Translations under genes and position numbers: made by a program | Assembly: GCF_014385005.1 (NCBI RefSeq) | Contig: NZ_JACRSZ010000003.1 | Span: 186,001-250,000 of the forward strand | Direction of reading: 5' to 3' | Source of the DNA: Jingyaoa shaoxingensis | GTDB lineage: Bacteria; Bacillota; Clostridia; Lachnospirales; Lachnospiraceae | DNA length: 64,000 nucleotides | Part shown: piece by piece, positions 46,205 through 57,886 of the stretch | Layout: every line of letters begins with the position of its first letter | Position numbering within the stretch: position 1 is the stretch's first letter | The notes under the pieces: generated by a model | Told to the model about the DNA's origin: nothing | Databases searched by the model: none | The model's input: only the letters and a program-made list of their open reading frames with translations

Positions 46205-47383
46205 CTAATCTTCAAAAGTTTCTTTTAATTTATCCATAAAGCCTTTTTTCTTTGGCTTTTCTTCTTTTTTTCCTGCATCTGTATTCTGCTGGTTCAGACT
46301 GTTGCCGGTAGCTGCATCAAAAGCTTTCAGTGCTTCCTTGGCTTCATTATTCAGCTTGGTCGGTACCTGAACTACCAGTGTGACATAATGATCACCTCTG
46401 ACAGACTTGTTTCTCAGAGAAGGTACACCCTTGCCCTTCAGACGGATACGTGTATCGGTCTGGGTTCCCGGCTTCACATTGTACATTACATCTCCGTCAA
46501 TGGTACTGATCCGTACATCGCCGCCCAGTGTCGCCTGAGCAAATGACATCGGTGCGGTAGAATAAATATTCATATCCTGTCTCTGGAAAATCGGATGTCT
46601 CTGGACAACCACTTCTACCAGTAGATCTCCTCTCGGACCGCCATTGGTTCCTGGTTCACCCTTGCCTGCGATTCTGACACACTGACCATTGTCAATACCT
46701 GCCGGGATGGATACTTTGATCTTCTTTCTGCTGGATGTATAGCCGCTTCCACCGCAGGAAGTACATTTTTCTTTGATGATCTTTCCCGTTCCGCCACAGT
46801 CCGGACAGGTTGTTACATTCTGTACCATACCGAACAATGACTGCTGAGTCATCACTACCTGACCACGGCCGCCACACTTCGGGCAGGTCTCCGGGCTGGT
46901 TCCTGGCTTGGCACCGGTACCGTGACAGTTGGTACATTCATCCTTCAGAGAAAGCTCCAGTTCCTTCTCACAGCCAAATACAGCTTCTTCGAAGGTAATT
47001 CTCACAGAAGCACGTAAATTTGCGCCCTTCATCGGACCATTGTTGGCTCTTCTTCTGGATCCGCCACCAAAGAGATCTCCGAAAATATCTCCGAAGATAT
47101 CTCCCATATCTGCTCCATTAAAATCAAATCCGCCGGCGCCACCGCCGCCCTGTTCAAAAGCAGCATGACCAAACTGGTCATACTGACGGCGCTTGTTGTC
47201 ATCAGACAGCACAGAATACGCTTCTGCTGCCTCTTTGAACTTCTGCTCAGCTTCTTTATCTCCAGGATTCATATCTGGATGATACTTCTTGGCTAGCTGT
47301 CGATATGCTTTTTTTATGGTAGCTGCATCGGCATTCCGGTCAACGCCCAGCACTTCATAATAATCTCTTTTTGTTTCCGCCAT
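46205..47383 (-). CDS. dnaJ: Chaperone protein DnaJ (Hsp40)
   Basis: DnaJ stimulates the DnaK ATPase and delivers substrates. The 392-residue protein has the J-domain with the HPD motif ([14 protein letters not shown]), a Gly/Phe-rich linker ([20 protein letters not shown]), four CxxCxGxG zinc repeats ([38 protein letters not shown]) and the C-terminal peptide-binding domain. Last residues are a Lys-rich tail. AGGAGAGAAAA precedes ATG 47383. A hairpin separates it from dnaK. Confidence 0.97.
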   Translation of the reverse strand: MAETKRDYYEVLGVDRNADAATIKKAYRQLAKKYHPDMNPGDKEAEQKFKEAAEAYSVLSDDNKRRQYDQFGHAAFEQGGGGAGGFDFNGADMGDIFGDIFGDLFGGGSRRRANNGPMKGANLRASVRITFEEAVFGCEKELELSLKDECTNCHGTGAKPGTSPETCPKCGGRGQVVMTQQSLFGMVQNVTTCPDCGGTGKIIKEKCTSCGGSGYTSSRKKIKVSIPAGIDNGQCVRIAGKGEPGTNGGPRGDLLVEVVVQRHPIFQRQDMNIYSTAPMSFAQATLGGDVRISTIDGDVMYNVKPGTQTDTRIRLKGKGVPSLRNKSVRGDHYVTLVVQVPTKLNNEAKEALKAFDAATGNSLNQQNTDAGKKEEKPKKKGFMDKLKETFED

Positions 47384-47400
47384 TTTTCTCTCCTAGCGCC

Positions 47401-47430
47401 CAAAAGACGGGGGATATGCTCCTCCGTCCC
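47401..47430 (-). terminator. Attenuator-like hairpin between dnaK and dnaJ
   Basis: Minus strand GACGGAGGA pairs with TCCCCCGTC around a short loop with one mismatch, followed by TTTT. A partial terminator would keep dnaJ below dnaK. Confidence 0.5.
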
Positions 47431-47487
47431 CTGGGACTTTCTATTTAGTTCATAATGCAGTTGATAAAACCTGCAACGAAGTTTATT

Positions 47488-49383
<1,896 letters not shown>

Positions 49384-49411
49384 CTATATACATAACTGTT
49401 AATGAAATATA

Positions 49412-50044
49412 CTAATTTGCCACTTTTACCATACTGTGTCTGACAACCTGGTCTTTGTAAAGATATCCCTTCTGGAACTCCTCTACCACCACGTTCTCTC
49501 CGGCTTCTTCATCTTCCACATGCATCACTGCATTATGGAAATCCGGATTAAACTCTGTGCCGACTGCTTCTATAGGCTTTACATTCAACTTATCCATAGT
49601 ATCCATGAGCTGTCTGTAAATCTTCTCCATTCCGTCTATGAACGGATCGTCCTTTGCATCCTCCGGCACAGCTGCCAGACCGCGTTCAAAGTTATCAATC
49701 ACCGGCAGGATCTGTTCGATTACACTTTTGGCTCCCATCTCAAACATTCCGGCTTTTTCTTTCTCGGAACGTTTGCGGAAGTTCTCGAACTCCGCCATCT
49801 GGCGTTTTACCCTGTCAGTCAGTTCTTCGACTAACTCTGCGTTTTTGTCTTTCTTTTCTTTTTTCCAGAACTTTTTGTCTTTTTTCTCACTCTGTGCTGT
49901 CTCTTCTTTTTCTTCTGTTACAGATTCAGCAGCTGCATCTTTGCCTTCCTGATCCGCCTCAGTGTTCTGGTCGGTCTCTGTATTGTTATCAGTAACCTCT
50001 TCTGCAGCTTCTTCCATGTTCTTTTCCATGTTTTCTTCTGCCAC
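49412..50044 (-). CDS. grpE: Nucleotide exchange factor GrpE
   Basis: GrpE releases ADP from DnaK. The 210-residue protein has an acidic disordered N terminus (EEAAEEVTDNNTETDQN and a Lys/Glu stretch), the long coiled-coil helix (MAEFENFRKRSEKEKAGMFEMGAKSVIEQILPVIDNFERGL) split over 42 residues, and the beta wing ending VVEEFQKGYLYKDQVVRHSMVKV. The start is either GTG 50044 (AGGTGG about 10 bases upstream, used here) or ATG 50029. Confidence 0.95.
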   Translation of the reverse strand: MAEENMEKNMEEAAEEVTDNNTETDQNTEADQEGKDAAAESVTEEKEETAQSEKKDKKFWKKEKKDKNAELVEELTDRVKRQMAEFENFRKRSEKEKAGMFEMGAKSVIEQILPVIDNFERGLAAVPEDAKDDPFIDGMEKIYRQLMDTMDKLNVKPIEAVGTEFNPDFHNAVMHVEDEEAGENVVVEEFQKGYLYKDQVVRHSMVKVAN

Positions 50045-50083
50045 CTTTCATCGACCACCTTTCTGTTCTATCATTCTCTGACT

Positions 50084-51112
50084 CTACTGATCCTCAAACA
50101 CATTGTCAAGCTGTGTCTTCAGGGTCTTCAGCGAATCAACAACTTTTTCATAATCCATTCGCTTCGGTCCGATAATTCCTATCGTTCCCTTAATGCCGCT
50201 TCCCAATTCGTAGGTTGCTGTGACTACACTGCAATCCTTCATATTCTGAATGGGAGCTTCATTACCTATATAAACCTGAATTCCTGTATCAGAAGTCTGT
50301 GCCATGCTTTCTGCCACCAGACTGGCCAGTTCCTTCTTTTCTTCAAAGGCATTGATTAACTCACTGGCTTTGGAACTGTCTGACAGTTCCGGATACTTGA
50401 AGATGTTCGTTGCACCGCTGGTGTAAATCTCCATCTCGTCGTCCATCTGAATGGTCTCTGCCACGGTATCCAGCACTTTGCTTACCACATCACTGTGAAT
50501 GCCGGCCTGTTCCTTCAGCTTCGTGATCAGTCCAAGATTGATCTCTTCCATGGCCAGGCCATTGAGTGCTGTATTTAACAGGATATTCAGTTTTAATAGC
50601 ATCTCATTGTTCAGCCCATGCTCAAAATTCAGAACTTTGTTCTTAACGATATTACCCTCCGCTACCACCACAGCAAGAAGCTGTGTCTCATTGATGATGG
50701 AGAGTTGTATAAATTTCAGCTTTGTTCTGTGATATTGGGGTGCTGAAATCATGGTAGCATAATTCGTATTGTTCGCCAGTACCTTTACTACCTGCTTCAG
50801 GACTGCTTCCATACGGTCCTGCTTCTGGATCATCATGTCCTGCATCTCTTTGACTTCTTTGTCCTTCTGCTCCATCAGGTAGTCTACATACATTCGATAG
50901 CCCTGATCCGATGGAATTCTTCCTGCCGATGTATGAGGCTGTACAATCAGTCCCATCTCTTCCAGATCCGCCATCTCATTTCGAATCGTTGCTGAACTCA
51001 AGTTTAAGTCTGCGTATTTTGAAATGGTTCTGGATCCTACCGGTTCCCCGGTCTCCAGATATGTTTTAATGATAGCATTAAAGATTTTCCACTTTCTATC
51101 ATCCAGACGCAT
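50084..51112 (-). CDS. hrcA: Heat-inducible transcription repressor HrcA
   Basis: HrcA binds CIRCE and is kept active by GroEL. The 342-residue protein starts MRLDDRKWKIFNAIIKTYLETGEPVGSRTI, with the winged-helix NLSSATIRNEMADLEEMGLIVQPHTSAGRIPSD, and has the GAF-like dimerisation part and the final VIGPKRMDYEKVV motif (IGIIGPKRMDY). The start ATG 51112 is 8 bases after GGAGG; two earlier in-frame ATGs are too close to it or inside CIRCE-proximal sequence. Two CIRCE sites are in the window, so self-repression and groES-groEL repression are both expected. Confidence 0.97.
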   Translation of the reverse strand: MRLDDRKWKIFNAIIKTYLETGEPVGSRTISKYADLNLSSATIRNEMADLEEMGLIVQPHTSAGRIPSDQGYRMYVDYLMEQKDKEVKEMQDMMIQKQDRMEAVLKQVVKVLANNTNYATMISAPQYHRTKLKFIQLSIINETQLLAVVVAEGNIVKNKVLNFEHGLNNEMLLKLNILLNTALNGLAMEEINLGLITKLKEQAGIHSDVVSKVLDTVAETIQMDDEMEIYTSGATNIFKYPELSDSSKASELINAFEEKKELASLVAESMAQTSDTGIQVYIGNEAPIQNMKDCSVVTATYELGSGIKGTIGIIGPKRMDYEKVVDSLKTLKTQLDNVFEDQ

Positions 51113-51132
51113 CCTCATTCCTCCTTTGGTTG

Positions 51133-51159
51133 TTAGCACTCATCACTCTTGAGTGCTAA
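51133..51159. promoter_or_regulatory. CIRCE operator of the hrcA operon
   Basis: Perfect TTAGCACTC, 9-base spacer, GAGTGCTAA, between the promoter and hrcA. Same sequence as upstream of groES apart from the spacer. Confidence 0.98.
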
Positions 51160-51172
51160 TTTCCATGACCTT

Positions 51173-51201
51173 AAGATATCACCTGCGTTTAGAAATGTCA
51201 A
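51173..51201 (-). promoter_or_regulatory. Sigma-A promoter of the hrcA operon
   Basis: Minus strand -35 TTGACA (51196-51201), 17-base spacer, -10 TATCTT (51173-51178), then CIRCE. Confidence 0.85.
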
Positions 51202-51219
51202 TAGGCTTTTTACTTTTAT

Positions 51220-51247
51220 TTGACTTTTTTTGGAAATATGCTAAACT
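51220..51247 (+). promoter_or_regulatory. Promoter of the SGNH hydrolase gene
   Basis: -35 TTGACT (51220-51225), 16-base spacer, -10 TAAACT (51242-51247), divergent from the hrcA promoter and about 20 bases away from it. Confidence 0.6.
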
Positions 51248-51294
51248 TTGAATGCAGTATCAATACGAAAAATTAAATAAGAAAGGATTCCGTG

Positions 51295-52017
51295 ATGAAA
51301 ATTCGAAACTATCTCACACTTCTGTTTGCAGTTATCTCTATTTTTCTGCTGCTTGCTCTGGCAGGTTATCTAACCTTTGAAAACGCAGATGATACCAATC
51401 CGGTAAAACAGACAATTGCAAACCTGATTCCCGGCCTGTCCGTTTCCACAGAAAAAGAAACAGATCCTGCCACAGAGCAGTCAGGAACATCTGTAACCCA
51501 GTCTGAAACCGTTGCTGCGGTTCCGACACACTCTATTGTATTTGTAGGGGACTCCAGAACTGTCAGCATGGGAAATGCTGTACAGGATGACTGTACTTAT
51601 ATAGGTAAGGACGGAGAAGGATACCGCTGGTTTTCTTCTGACGGTGTTATCGAACTGAATACAATTCTGGAAAATGATCCTACCCGTACCGTTGTCTATA
51701 ACCTGGGAGTCAATGACCCGGAAAATGCTTCTCTTTATGTGGAACTTTATGACAGTATTGCCCGCCAGTATTCCGATACTCCGTTTTATTACCTCTCTGT
51801 AAATCCTCTTTCCGATGATGCAGACTGTAATACTACGAATGAAATGATTCAGGAATTTAACCAGACATTAAAAAATGCCTTTCCGGAATACTATCTGGAC
51901 TGTTACAGTTATCTGACAGACTTAGGATTTACCACCGTAGACGGTTTGCATTATGATGATACTACTTCTAACATGATTCATAATTATGTAGTAGATCAGA
52001 TCAGCAAAGCTGCTTAA
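51295..52017 (+). CDS. Membrane-anchored or secreted SGNH/GDSL-type hydrolase
   Basis: A 240-residue protein with an N-terminal hydrophobic signal/anchor (YLTLLFAVISIFLLLALAGYL), a Ser/Thr-rich linker, and an SGNH hydrolase core. The catalytic Ser lies in VFVGDSRTVSMG, the Asn in YNLGVNDPEN, and the Asp-His pair in DGLHYDDTTSNM. This resembles extracellular acetyl-esterase/lipase-like enzymes that act on cell-wall or extracellular glycans; substrate unknown. Start ATG 51295 (AAAGGATTCC upstream); a GTG three bases earlier is a weaker alternative. It lies inside a gene order otherwise conserved from hemW to hrcA. Confidence 0.85.
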   Translation: MKIRNYLTLLFAVISIFLLLALAGYLTFENADDTNPVKQTIANLIPGLSVSTEKETDPATEQSGTSVTQSETVAAVPTHSIVFVGDSRTVSMGNAVQDDCTYIGKDGEGYRWFSSDGVIELNTILENDPTRTVVYNLGVNDPENASLYVELYDSIARQYSDTPFYYLSVNPLSDDADCNTTNEMIQEFNQTLKNAFPEYYLDCYSYLTDLGFTTVDGLHYDDTTSNMIHNYVVDQISKAA

Positions 52018-52027
52018 AAACATATGA

Positions 52028-52066
52028 ATACCCCGGCAGTTTCATAACCGCCGGGGTATTTTATAT
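52028..52066 (+). terminator. Terminator of the SGNH hydrolase gene
   Basis: ATACCCCGGC (52028-52037) with GCCGGGGTAT (52050-52059), then TTTTATAT. It separates this gene from the convergent CHAP gene. Confidence 0.9.
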
Positions 52067-52083
52067 AATGATATTCTGTTTTA

Positions 52084-53448
52084 TTAAATCAGATAAATGT
52101 AACCTCGAATGCTTCTTCCGCCTGCCCAGTTGTAAATACTCTGATAACGGAATATAATATTGGACTTATCTGACTTCGGCATGGTGGCTCCAACTGTGTA
52201 ACCAGACTCAGACACATATGGAACTCCATTCACAATATTCTCTACTACTGCAATATGTGCATCTCCTGATGAACCATAATTAAAGATCGCCAGTGCACCG
52301 ATCTTCGGTGTTGTTCCATAACTGAATCCGCCTTTCCCTTTGGCAACCAGACTCGCATTAGTATTATAAATACCCACTGGGTCTCCACCGAAAATTGCTT
52401 TTACTTTAGAGACATTTCCACCGGCATTTGCTACCAGTTCCATTGCTCTTCCGCATGCATACCAAGTGCAGTTTCCAAGTACATACTGATTACCATAATA
52501 TGCCTTTCCGGTCGGCGCCAGACCATTGTACTGATAGTAAATATTGTATGATTTATTGTAAAAATATCTATTAGATGAAGATGGTCTGCCAGTTCTTGCT
52601 TTAAAACCGGACGGCTGTGTTACAATACCATTGTAATCCAGGTAATTGGGACTATTGGTATTATTGGTATTACTTCCGGTGGAGCTGTTATTTGTATTCG
52701 TATTGGAAGATACCGTCTTTACAGTTATGGTTCTCTTGACCAGTGTCACACTGGTTCCCTTTACATCTGCTGCACTCAGATAATAAGTATAAGTGCCATT
52801 GCCAAGCCTGTCAAACAGCATTGCACTATCCAATGCTGAATTATTTACTTTGTAAGTTCTTTGATTCTTTAAACTTACTGTCTTGGTATACACCTTCTTC
52901 TTATTATTATCCAAGATGCTTGCCTTTACTGTCTTAAGATTATAGGTTGAGGTAATGGTTCCTCCAATGGAGTAAGCTCTTCCCTTATTCAGGATCACAT
53001 TCTTGGACGGGATCGGTCTGGTGATTTTAATGGTTCCCTTTTTCGTGGTCGTAGTTCCTGCTACCGTGAACTTCTTATTTACCACTCTTCTCTTAACACC
53101 TTTAGCGTTATAAATACAAATTCGATAAGAATATCTACCTGCTGCAAGCTTATTAAACTCCAGATAAGGATCGGCTGCTCTCAGATTAAAAGCTTTCGTA
53201 TATGGCCTTGCATCATATCTGTCTACGCATTTCTCAGCAGAATTATAAATTGTGCAGCTGATCTTGGTCATTGGCTCATTTGCCTTAACAATACCTTTTA
53301 CGTTAAAAAAAGCACCCTTTTTAATTGTAGTCGGCAAGGTTACTCCCGTCTTGGCAGTTACTTTGAACGCCGCCTGAGCACCTGCCGGCATTGCCATAAT
53401 CAGCAGTGCCATCAACAGCATCATTAGAATTCTCTTTTTCCTCTTCAT
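52084..53448 (-). CDS. Secreted CHAP-domain peptidoglycan amidase/endopeptidase with Ig-like repeats
   Basis: A 454-residue exported protein with signal peptide (MKRKKRILMMLLMALLIMAMPAGAQA). Residues about 30-250 are two beta-sandwich repeats (TVxxSKNVILNKG-type; each ends with a VKRT/VNKKF strand). A Ser/Asn/Thr-rich linker leads into a C-terminal CHAP domain with catalytic Cys327 (NCTWYACGRAMEL) and His398 (DAHIAVVE), typical of murein amidases. Start ATG 53448 follows AGGGGAGAAAGT; further upstream the frame enters the promoter. It is convergent with the SGNH hydrolase and both look like cell-wall remodelling enzymes. Confidence 0.88.
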   Translation of the reverse strand: MKRKKRILMMLLMALLIMAMPAGAQAAFKVTAKTGVTLPTTIKKGAFFNVKGIVKANEPMTKISCTIYNSAEKCVDRYDARPYTKAFNLRAADPYLEFNKLAAGRYSYRICIYNAKGVKRRVVNKKFTVAGTTTTKKGTIKITRPIPSKNVILNKGRAYSIGGTITSTYNLKTVKASILDNNKKKVYTKTVSLKNQRTYKVNNSALDSAMLFDRLGNGTYTYYLSAADVKGTSVTLVKRTITVKTVSSNTNTNNSSTGSNTNNTNSPNYLDYNGIVTQPSGFKARTGRPSSSNRYFYNKSYNIYYQYNGLAPTGKAYYGNQYVLGNCTWYACGRAMELVANAGGNVSKVKAIFGGDPVGIYNTNASLVAKGKGGFSYGTTPKIGALAIFNYGSSGDAHIAVVENIVNGVPYVSESGYTVGATMPKSDKSNIIFRYQSIYNWAGGRSIRGYIYLI

Positions 53449-53529
53449 ACTTTCTCCCCTTCTATATTCTGGTACATGATGAAGCGTCATCTGCCAGATT
53501 GTTACCAATCTTTTGCAAATACTGGAAAT

Positions 53530-53558
53530 AGTATACTATACTGTAGATTGCATTGCAA
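53530..53558 (-). promoter_or_regulatory. Sigma-A promoter of the CHAP gene
   Basis: Minus strand -35 TTGCAA (53553-53558), 17-base spacer, -10 TATACT (53530-53535). The leader is about 75 bases with no obvious structure. Confidence 0.75.
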
Positions 53559-53603
53559 TATCTTTCAATATTTTTTTAATAATTTTGTAAAAATTTACCA
53601 AAG

Positions 53604-54761
53604 TTATTCTGCTAACAGAAAGTCTGAAAGAATTACATTACTGACAGAAATTCCTGCTTCCGTCAGACTAATACGCCCCTTTTCTTCCTTCAATAGTCCC
53701 ATCTCTCCATATTTTGAGATCACATCACCATAGATTTCCTTCATGGATACGTTGTATTTTTTCTGGAATTCGCGAGTGCTGACGCCCTGCATCATGCGCA
53801 GGCCAAGAATCATCATTTCCTCCATCTCCTCAGCTTTATTCAGCTTCTGCCATTCTCTTACAGGATCTTCCCCTGTCAGGTACTCCTGCATGGATTCTGT
53901 ATTTTTGTACCGTTCATGATGTAGGAATGAGGCAGCTCCCAATCCGAATCCCTTGTATGGCACTCCTGTCCAGTAGCCACAGTTATGGCGGCATTCTCTC
54001 CCCGGTCTGGCATAATTGGATATTTCATACCTGTGATAGCCGTGCGCTGCCAGCATCGTCAGTGTATCCTCATACATCTGTCTTTCTTCCTCTTCAGAAG
54101 GCAGAAGATTCTGTGGTTCATCTGCTGCGCGTTTCTGATCTGCCTCAGCGAACTGCCCGTAAAACGGTGTTCCCTCTTCAATAATCAGGCTGTATGCTGA
54201 AATATGTTCCGGTTCAAGCTCCAGTACCCTGTCCAATGTCTTCTGCCAGCTCTGGGTTGACTGTCCCGGCAATGCTGACATCAGATCCACATTCATATTC
54301 TCAAATCCTGCTTTCCTTGCCAGATGCCAGCTCTCCTGAAAATCCTCCCAGGTATGAATTCTGCCCAGTCTCTTCAGTTCTCTGTTGTCTGTTGACTGAA
54401 GGCCAAAACTGATCCTGTTAATTCCGCTGTTTTTCCATGCCAGCAGCTTTTCCCGGTCGGCAGTACCCGGATTACATTCCATTGTGATCTCTGTCTCATT
54501 TTCCATTCTGGCATGACGGTAAACGGTATCCAGAATCCGTTCCATCTCTCTGACAGGCAAAATCGACGGGGTACCCCCGCCGATAAATACCGTACTGACT
54601 CTTCCATCTCCATATCCTTCCCAGTCTGAGATTTCCCGGCACAGAGCATCTGTATACTGTCTCTGCACCGTCTCATCTGCTGCAAAGGACAGAAAATCAC
54701 AGTAATTACACTTTCTGACACAGAATGGAATGTGAATATAAAGTTCCAGTTCTTTTTCCAT
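53604..54761 (-). CDS. hemW: Heme chaperone HemW (radical SAM)
   Basis: HemW is a radical SAM-type heme chaperone, formerly misnamed coproporphyrinogen oxidase HemN. The Fe-S motif is C14-x3-C18-x2-C21 (PFCVRKCNYCDF), with VSTVFIGGGTPSILP, MECNPGTADREKL and RISFGLQS further on; the HemW-specific C-terminal domain ends at residue 385. The ATG at 54761 shares its A with the lepA stop (TAATG), so it is coupled to lepA. The CxxxCxxC without the extra Cys of HemN supports HemW. Confidence 0.92.
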   Translation of the reverse strand: MEKELELYIHIPFCVRKCNYCDFLSFAADETVQRQYTDALCREISDWEGYGDGRVSTVFIGGGTPSILPVREMERILDTVYRHARMENETEITMECNPGTADREKLLAWKNSGINRISFGLQSTDNRELKRLGRIHTWEDFQESWHLARKAGFENMNVDLMSALPGQSTQSWQKTLDRVLELEPEHISAYSLIIEEGTPFYGQFAEADQKRAADEPQNLLPSEEEERQMYEDTLTMLAAHGYHRYEISNYARPGRECRHNCGYWTGVPYKGFGLGAASFLHHERYKNTESMQEYLTGEDPVREWQKLNKAEEMEEMMILGLRMMQGVSTREFQKKYNVSMKEIYGDVISKYGEMGLLKEEKGRISLTEAGISVSNVILSDFLLAE

Positions 54762-56575
54762 TAATTTTCGTCTAATTTCAGAACACTCATGAACGCCTTC
54801 TGTGGAATCTCCACATTTCCTACCTGGCGCATTCGTTTCTTACCTTCCTTCTGTTTTTCAAGAAGTTTCTTCTTACGGGAAATGTCACCGCCATAACATT
54901 TGGCCAGTACATCCTTACGCATGGCCTTCACAGTTTCTCTGGCAATGATCTTACTTCCGATTGCTGCCTGAATCGGAATCTCAAACAGCTGTCTCGGGAT
55001 CTCTTCCTTCAGCTTCTCACACATCTTTCTTCCACGCTCATAAGCAGTTGCTGCATGTACAATAAAGGACAGCGCATCCACTTCTTCTCTGTTCACCAGA
55101 ATATCCAGTTTTACCAGTTCCGATCTCTGATATCCCTTCATCTCATAATCAAAGGATGCATATCCTCTGGAACGGGACTTCAGTGCATCGAAGAAATCAT
55201 AGATAATCTCATTTAATGGCAGTTCGTATTTCAGAAGTGCACGTGTTTCTTCCATGTATTCCATGCCAAGATAATTACCACGGCGTTCCTCACAGAGCTG
55301 CATAATAGCACCAATATATTCCGTGGTCACCATGATCTCAGCTCCTACAATTGGTTCTTCCATATATTCGATCTCAGATGCATCCGGCAGATTGGACGGA
55401 TTCGTCAGATCTATTACTTCTCCATTGGTCTTATGCACCTTATAGATAACGCTTGGCGCTGTCGTCACCAGATCCAGATTATATTCCCGCTCCAGACGCT
55501 CCTGAATGATCTCCAGATGAAGTAAGCCCAGAAAGCCACAGCGGAAACCAAATCCCAGTGCCAGAGATGTCTCCGGTTCAAACTGCAGTGCCGCATCATT
55601 TAACTGAAGCTTTTCCAATGCATCCCTCAAATCCGGATACTTTGCGCCGTCTGCCGGGTAAAGTCCGCAGTACACCATCGGATTTACCTTCTTATAACCC
55701 GGAAGTGGTTCACTGCAAGGTTCCTCTGCATTGGTTACGGTATCTCCCACTCTGGTGTCCTTTACATTCTTCAGACTGGCAGTAATATACCCTACCATTC
55801 CGGCACTCAGTTCTTCACATGGAATAAACTGCCCCGGTCCAAAATATCCTACTTCTACTACATCAGCCACTGCTCCGGTCGCCATCATACGGATCGGTGT
55901 ACCCTTTCGTACCGTTCCTTCCTTAATCCGGCAGAAAATAATCACGCCTTTGTAAGAATCATATACAGAGTCAAAAATAAGTGCCTGCAAAGGTGCCTCC
56001 GGATCTCCTCCCGGCGCAGGTATTTTTTCCACAATCTGTTCCAGAACCTGATCTACATTCAGTCCTGTCTTTGCTGAGATCTGCGGTGCATCCTGAGCCT
56101 CAATTCCAATCACATCTTCGATCTCGTTGATCACTCTCTGCGGATCTGCACTTGGAAGATCAATCTTATTAATCACCGGCATAACATCCAGGTCATGGTC
56201 CAGTGCCAGATAAACATTGGCCAGTGTCTGTGCCTCGATTCCCTGGGCGGCATCTACTACCAGAATGGCGCCGTCACAGGCTGCCAGACTTCTGGAAACT
56301 TCATAGTTAAAGTCCACATGTCCCGGTGTGTCAATTAAGTTAAAAATATATTCTTCTCCGTCTTTTGCTTCATAAACAATACGCACCGTCTGCGCCTTTA
56401 TGGTAATTCCACGTTCCCTCTCCAGGTCCATATTGTCCAGGACCTGTGCCTGCATCTCTCTGCTGGTCAGAAGCCCTGTCATTTCAATAATACGGTCTGC
56501 CAGTGTGGATTTGCCATGGTCTATATGTGCGATAATACAAAAATTTCTTATTTTATTCTGATCAATTGCTGCCAA
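54761..56575 (-). CDS. lepA: Elongation factor 4 (LepA)
   Basis: LepA is a ribosome-binding GTPase that back-translocates tRNA or aids initiation. The 604-residue protein has the P-loop [16 protein letters not shown], switch [26 protein letters not shown], and NKIDLP for guanine specificity, then EF-G-like domains and the C-terminal LepA-only domain. I put the start at TTG 56575, 8 bases after AGGAGG; an ATG nine codons upstream has no site and homologs begin at the equivalent residue. Confidence 0.95.
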   Translation of the reverse strand: MAAIDQNKIRNFCIIAHIDHGKSTLADRIIEMTGLLTSREMQAQVLDNMDLERERGITIKAQTVRIVYEAKDGEEYIFNLIDTPGHVDFNYEVSRSLAACDGAILVVDAAQGIEAQTLANVYLALDHDLDVMPVINKIDLPSADPQRVINEIEDVIGIEAQDAPQISAKTGLNVDQVLEQIVEKIPAPGGDPEAPLQALIFDSVYDSYKGVIIFCRIKEGTVRKGTPIRMMATGAVADVVEVGYFGPGQFIPCEELSAGMVGYITASLKNVKDTRVGDTVTNAEEPCSEPLPGYKKVNPMVYCGLYPADGAKYPDLRDALEKLQLNDAALQFEPETSLALGFGFRCGFLGLLHLEIIQERLEREYNLDLVTTAPSVIYKVHKTNGEVIDLTNPSNLPDASEIEYMEEPIVGAEIMVTTEYIGAIMQLCEERRGNYLGMEYMEETRALLKYELPLNEIIYDFFDALKSRSRGYASFDYEMKGYQRSELVKLDILVNREEVDALSFIVHAATAYERGRKMCEKLKEEIPRQLFEIPIQAAIGSKIIARETVKAMRKDVLAKCYGGDISRKKKLLEKQKEGKKRMRQVGNVEIPQKAFMSVLKLDEN

Positions 56576-56642
56576 TAGTATTTCCTCCTGTTCAAGAGGC
56601 ATTTTAGCACATGATTTCCCGCTTTGTCTATACCTAACCGAC

Positions 56643-57845
56643 TTACCGGCTGCCTTTCAGTTCCTTATTCAGGATCTGTGCAAAAACATTCATGGCATTT
56701 TTCTCTTCTTCCAATGAATTCAGCTGTGTCCCAGCTTCTAAAAGAATACTTCTCGGTCGATAATGCAGATTAAACCGATAAGCCATCAGATAAATATTGC
56801 GCATTACTCCAGGTGCATCCCTCTCTGCCAGTATCTGCATCTGCAGGGCAAACGCAGTATTTTCTTTTATGTAAGGATTAGGCAGATAGGTAATATCCTG
56901 ATGGTCGGCTGTCTGACTCATTCCCAGAATAAACATCAGATTCGCTGTCTGTTTCCCCTGATATTCCGTAACAAATTTCTTACCGTCTACCCCATCTCTG
57001 TGCAGATCTATAATGACCTGAATCTGTGGATACTCCTCCAGCCATTTTTCTACTGCAGCTCCCGCATAGTCATAAGCCACATTCCGGTCCAGTACACCAT
57101 CCACCAGATCATATACTCCCCTGTCATGGATTACTTCATATCCATACTGTTCTGTCAGAAGCTGTGTCAGATAATCTCCCACTCCTACAATCGTTGTGGT
57201 ATCATCCCCCTCCACCGTGTCTGTGAAACCTTCCTGAGAATGGCTGTGATAGATGAGTATCTGTGGGCCTTCTGTCTGATCCAGTGACAGATCCATATCC
57301 AGGAGGCTGTTATTCAGCCTGCTGCTGTCTATGGTTGTTGCAGCGTCCATAGAAAAATATGCATTCAGAAGTGTGGCGAATTCTTCTTCCCTGGAACCTT
57401 GCGTACTCTCATTTTCTGATTCCTCTTTCTGGGTATCCTCTGTCTGTTTTCGACTGACCATCCACTCCTGCAAATCCAGTGGCTGTTTCTGCTCCTCTGC
57501 TTTTGCCTCTGCTTCCAGAATCAGTTCGTATTCCTCATCCGGTTCATTTTGTCTGCTCTCTTCTCCCAGCCTGTCCGCATACCAGGCAAAAGGAATCATC
57601 GTCTGACGGACACCTGCCTCCAGATCCTGCTGCCAGACTTGTGTCGCTTCATCATAATACAGTACAGGCACAAAAAGCTGTTCACTGTATGTTTCCAGTT
57701 TCCGGTAAAAAGCAGACAAAAGCGGCGTATCCTGAAATACACCGTTTTCTCCTGCAATCGTCACCGCCCGTATCAGAATATATCCACTCAATACTGTCAT
57801 GCAGACCAGAAGCACTGCTCTGATGATCCTGTCCAGTAGCCGCAT
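56643..57845 (-). CDS. spoIIP: Stage II sporulation protein P (SpoIIP)
   Basis: SpoIIP is the peptidoglycan amidase/endopeptidase of the DMP engulfment machine. The 400-residue protein has an N-terminal membrane helix, a Glu/Gln-rich linker (residues about 110-150), and the catalytic domain with [38 protein letters not shown] and [10 protein letters not shown]. The start is ATG 57845, 6 bases after AGAGGTG; GTG 57854 would put the site on top of the start. It follows gpr, as in Bacillus. Confidence 0.96.
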   Translation of the reverse strand: MRLLDRIIRAVLLVCMTVLSGYILIRAVTIAGENGVFQDTPLLSAFYRKLETYSEQLFVPVLYYDEATQVWQQDLEAGVRQTMIPFAWYADRLGEESRQNEPDEEYELILEAEAKAEEQKQPLDLQEWMVSRKQTEDTQKEESENESTQGSREEEFATLLNAYFSMDAATTIDSSRLNNSLLDMDLSLDQTEGPQILIYHSHSQEGFTDTVEGDDTTTIVGVGDYLTQLLTEQYGYEVIHDRGVYDLVDGVLDRNVAYDYAGAAVEKWLEEYPQIQVIIDLHRDGVDGKKFVTEYQGKQTANLMFILGMSQTADHQDITYLPNPYIKENTAFALQMQILAERDAPGVMRNIYLMAYRFNLHYRPRSILLEAGTQLNSLEEEKNAMNVFAQILNKELKGSR

Positions 57846-57886
57846 TTTTTTCACCTCTGTACCAGTCTATGAGAGAACCATGCAGT

